In this document: piece after piece, positions 42,946-45,078 of the stretch
How positions within the stretch are numbered: the stretch's first letter is position 1
How the letters are laid out: the number at the start of each line of letters is the position of its first letter
DNA from: an uncultured Clostridia bacterium
GTDB taxonomy: Bacteria > Bacillota > Clostridia > UBA1381
Direction of reading: 5' to 3'
Assembly: GCA_910585485.1 (NCBI GenBank)
Contig: CAJUEZ010000016.1
Coordinates: forward strand, 1 to 45,078
Length of the DNA: 45,078 nucleotides
Notes under the pieces: model-generated
Seen by the model: the letters and a program-made list of their open reading frames with translations, nothing else
The model's database searches: none
Told to the model about the DNA's origin: nothing
Made by a program: the position numbers and the translations under genes

Positions 42946-44165
42946 TCAGAATTAGCGTCTTGCACCAACATCAGCAAATGATATTCTAAGTTAGATGCCC
43001 TTGCAAATGCCTTCCAATATTTGAATGTATTCAAATGTAATGGGTTACACATGATTGATGGGAACCTATTATCAAAATCATGATACGCATCACCAATTCT
43101 TAATACATGTCCAAATTCATGTGCAGCAGTAATTTTAAACTCATCATAAGTATATTTATAACTCGTTCTTGCATCTCCCGCATACAAATCTGCTTGTATC
43201 CAATTCGCCTGGGAAATGCCAGATAAATTATCGTGCATTACCATTTTTACATAAGAGTTCCCCTCTTTATCAGTCACATCAATAATATTTACTTTCACTT
43301 TTTTAAATTCATACATTCCTTCCCATCTTTCCTTTATGCCTTCAATAGCCACATCTCTAAAAGATCTTCCTCCAATCATATTCATATAATCACCCGAAAA
43401 TGAAATATTAACTCTTATTTCAATACAATCTTCTGACTCAATAATGGCTACTGGATCGTTTTCCATACCTTGTTTTATATCATCTTCTGTATCATTATGT
43501 GCATTATAATATTTTAATCCCAATGGGTCAATTCTCGTCACCGGGTTTCCACCACAATAGCTATACCAGTTAGTACCATCCTTTATTGGGTCTTCGGTGA
43601 TAAAGCGTCCGCTTGCGTTATCGTAATAGCGGTTTCTAAGATATGTATATCCCAATTCATCATCATAGTATTCGCCGTTATGTCTAAACGGGTTATATAC
43701 ATCTCCGTTTACGGCTCTCTGAACACCGAACGCATCAAAGGTATAATCGGCAACCGTTTCATAATCTGTATTCAGCAATTTACTGACATTGCCCTGTGCG
43801 TTATAGATATAGAAATTCTTGTTTCCGTTTACCTCGGAATAGATTATCTGATTTCCTGCTCTGTGGTAGGTGGCTTTCAGATTTCCGTTTTCCTTTTCCT
43901 GCACAACGTTCATTCCGTTATAGATATGCTGTGTTGTTATGCCGTTAACAGTCTTGCTCTGACGCAGATTGTTAGCATTACAGGTGTATCTTGTCTCTTC
44001 GCTTCCGCTGTTATAGTTTGTCAGGTGGTCAAACGCATCATAGCGGTAGATTTCCAAACCTGTGTCCGTTGAACGTCCTGACAGAGCCATTCTGCTGCTT
44101 CGGGTTGCCGGAAAACTTCCTTTCTGGGTTTCCTGCTTCGCTGTCATATTGCCGTTATCGTTGTA
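42939..44165 (-). CDS. 5'-truncated Rhs core with zincin metalloprotease tip
   Basis: Rhs similarity begins with YNDNGNM directly after an in-frame TGA (44166-44168). The first ATG is at 44147 but has no ribosome site, so this too looks like a displaced tip. The Rhs core (YDDELGYTYLRNRYYDNASG) ends at the hallmark RIDPLGL near residue 206. The following tip of about 190 residues has a zincin motif AAHEFGHVLRIGDAY (His343, Glu344, His347, Asp353, counted from the ATG) and a Met-turn-like SIMCNP, resembling metzincins with a third Asp ligand; the usual Gly is Arg350. It is a candidate protease toxin. A separate gene follows 92 nt later. Confidence 0.8.
   Translation of the reverse strand, partial: YNDNGNMTAKQETQKGSFPATRSSRMALSGRSTDTGLEIYRYDAFDHLTNYNSGSEETRYTCNANNLRQSKTVNGITTQHIYNGMNVVQEKENGNLKATYHRAGNQIIYSEVNGNKNFYIYNAQGNVSKLLNTDYETVADYTFDAFGVQRAVNGDVYNPFRHNGEYYDDELGYTYLRNRYYDNASGRFITEDPIKDGTNWYSYCGGNPVTRIDPLGLKYYNAHNDTEDDIKQGMENDPVAIIESEDCIEIRVNISFSGDYMNMIGGRSFRDVAIEGIKERWEGMYEFKKVKVNIIDVTDKEGNSYVKMVMHDNLSGISQANWIQADLYAGDARTSYKYTYDEFKITAAHEFGHVLRIGDAYHDFDNRFPSIMCNPLHLNTFKYWKAFARASNLEYHLLMLVQDANSDM
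43552..43966 (-). repeat. Rhs core repeat, copy 1
   Basis: This is the 415-bp partner of 41369-41783. Upstream of it the two copies have unrelated YD-repeat sequence and downstream they have unrelated tips, so identity is confined to the core. Confidence 0.9.
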
Positions 44166-44274
44166 TCACTCGCAGGAGGATAGGGAATGGCAGAACCTTC
44201 CTGCTTTTTATTACAATAGTGTCTATAGAACCATACACTTAACATTTGTATATATTTTTAAAATATCACTATAA
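44166..44274. other. Spacer with a plus-strand terminator-like hairpin
   Basis: GCAGGA (44172-44177) pairs with TCCTGC (44199-44204), followed by TTTTTATT on the plus strand. No gene is seen here. The motif TGTC.ATAGAA.C near 44220 recurs near 44985. Confidence 0.35.
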
Positions 44275-44805
44275 TCAGTATTGTGTTACTTGACAGTTAA
44301 ATTTTTGAGTGGAAATAATTCGTGGTTCTTTATCTAACAAATAGCCATTTTTTATGTTGTAAGGTGTGTATATATGTCCTGTTAAAATAAATTGTACATC
44401 TTTCAGCAATTCCAATACTTCTTCCTCGCTAAATTTTTTTGCATCAATAATAAAATTAAATTTATATGATCTTGATTCTCTTGGTGCTAAAGTTAAAAAA
44501 TCCAATTCATTAGTGTCAATTTTATCACTGGTTAATATCCCAACATCATATTCATTTGCAAATTCTAGTTCAATGTTGTAGATTTTTTTTAAAAAAGATT
44601 TATTTTTTATATCACAAGTAATAGTAATCATTTTAGGATTTTCTACTTTGGTTTCATCTATATTATATTCAGAAAGACTATATACACAATTTTCTATTTT
44701 TATATATTTAATTGCCATAGTGCTTTGGGGAATATGTAAAATTAATGCGCTTGTGAATATTATCATAATTATAATAGGTATACAAATTTTTAAAAATTTA
44801 TTCAC
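44275..44805 (-). CDS. Membrane-anchored extracellular protein of unknown function
   Basis: This 176-residue protein has one N-terminal hydrophobic segment (ICIPIIIMIIFTSALILHI), then an extracytoplasmic beta-rich domain (MITITCDIKNKSFLKKIYN, SRSYKFNFIIDAKKFSEEE). I do not recognise the family. The GTG at 44805 is the best start, since AAGGAGAG lies 7 nt upstream; an ATG at 44832 has none. It lies upstream of the zincin Rhs tip on the same strand and might be an immunity protein for a tip beyond the window edge; that is speculation. Confidence 0.6.
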   Translation of the reverse strand: MNKFLKICIPIIIMIIFTSALILHIPQSTMAIKYIKIENCVYSLSEYNIDETKVENPKMITITCDIKNKSFLKKIYNIELEFANEYDVGILTSDKIDTNELDFLTLAPRESRSYKFNFIIDAKKFSEEEVLELLKDVQFILTGHIYTPYNIKNGYLLDKEPRIISTQKFNCQVTQY

Positions 44806-44832
44806 GGCAGTTCTCTCCTTATTCGTCACCAT

Positions 44833-45078
44833 ATTTTATATGTACAATATATATATCTCCCCAAAAATCATAATTAGTTAATATGTAGGGCGGTTCTCGC
44901 CGTCATTGCCGATAACCGATTTTCTGCATTTCTTTAGGGAAATGATACGAAACAGAAAAATGTTCCCTTTTCTCACAACACTGTCAATAGAAACGTCACT
45001 TTTACATCATGGCTATTAATTTCAATCTGCAAAATGTTTATAATAATACCAATGCGCTAATGATAGCTCTGTTAACTT
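44833..45078. other. Right-edge spacer without a recognised gene
   Basis: No frame with Rhs similarity is seen. A GC-rich AGGGCGGTTCTCGCCG palindrome-like patch (44887-44902) stands out in AT-rich DNA. A GGGAA/TTCCC hairpin with TTTT (44937-44972) and a following TGTC.ATAGAA motif resemble the spacer before the zincin tip. Confidence 0.3.

Noticed and set aside
44840..45078. Start of the parental rhs gene at the right edge
   Set aside because: No YD repeat or Rhs core residues are readable in any frame there.

Overview
The window looks like the chromosome of an anaerobic Clostridia-type Firmicute. It is AT-rich with strong AGGAGG-type Shine-Dalgarno (SD) sites, TTGACA/TATAAT-like promoters with 17-nt spacers, a DeoR-controlled fructose PTS, a type III pantothenate kinase, a methionine synthase without the reactivation domain and a single-subunit tRNA m7G methyltransferase. 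No tRNA, rRNA, complete insertion sequence or CRISPR array was seen. Annotation is by reading only; no searches were run.

Positions 1-33.8 kb are housekeeping sequence, mostly on the minus strand. A fructose PTS operon (fruR-fruK-fruA-ptsH-ptsI, 0.1-5.9 kb) is followed by trmB and a HIT protein. A 680-base intergenic stretch (7.2-7.86 kb) holds a 24-codon hydrophobic peptide gene with a convergent antisense promoter (a type I toxin-antitoxin layout) and a second promoter leading into heavily structured, apparently non-coding sequence. alaS comes next, then a purC-purB-purA operon that ends with an FkbH-like HAD protein. Cardiolipin synthase, a DUF5662-like protein, a MATE transporter, a UgtP-like glycosyltransferase, an RluA-type pseudouridine synthase and a complete polyamine ABC operon (potABCD) follow. 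On the plus strand lie metH, an amidase-domain protein, a two-gene heterodimeric ABC exporter and coaX.

Positions 33.8-36.3 kb are a scar of an integrative element. It holds a sigma-70-like regulator, an excisionase, a frameshifted and shortened tyrosine integrase, a rubrerythrin-like C-terminal fragment, an orphan Phd-type antitoxin and many hairpins.

Positions 36.5-45.1 kb are an accessory surface/toxin region on the minus strand. Two 5'-truncated Rhs core fragments share a 415-bp block that is almost identical at DNA level, then diverge into different protease-like tips: a zincin (HEFGH...D) and a papain-like cysteine protease (CWSTC/H/D). Each tip is followed by a small secreted protein with a copper-amine-oxidase-N-like (stalk) domain; I infer these may be immunity proteins. 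Downstream are a secreted beta-rich protein and a large secreted kelch-repeat protein. The parental full-length rhs gene is not in the window and might lie beyond its right end. This Rhs tip/stalk-protein array is the most interesting system here, followed by the type I toxin-antitoxin candidate and the unexplained structured RNA region beside it.
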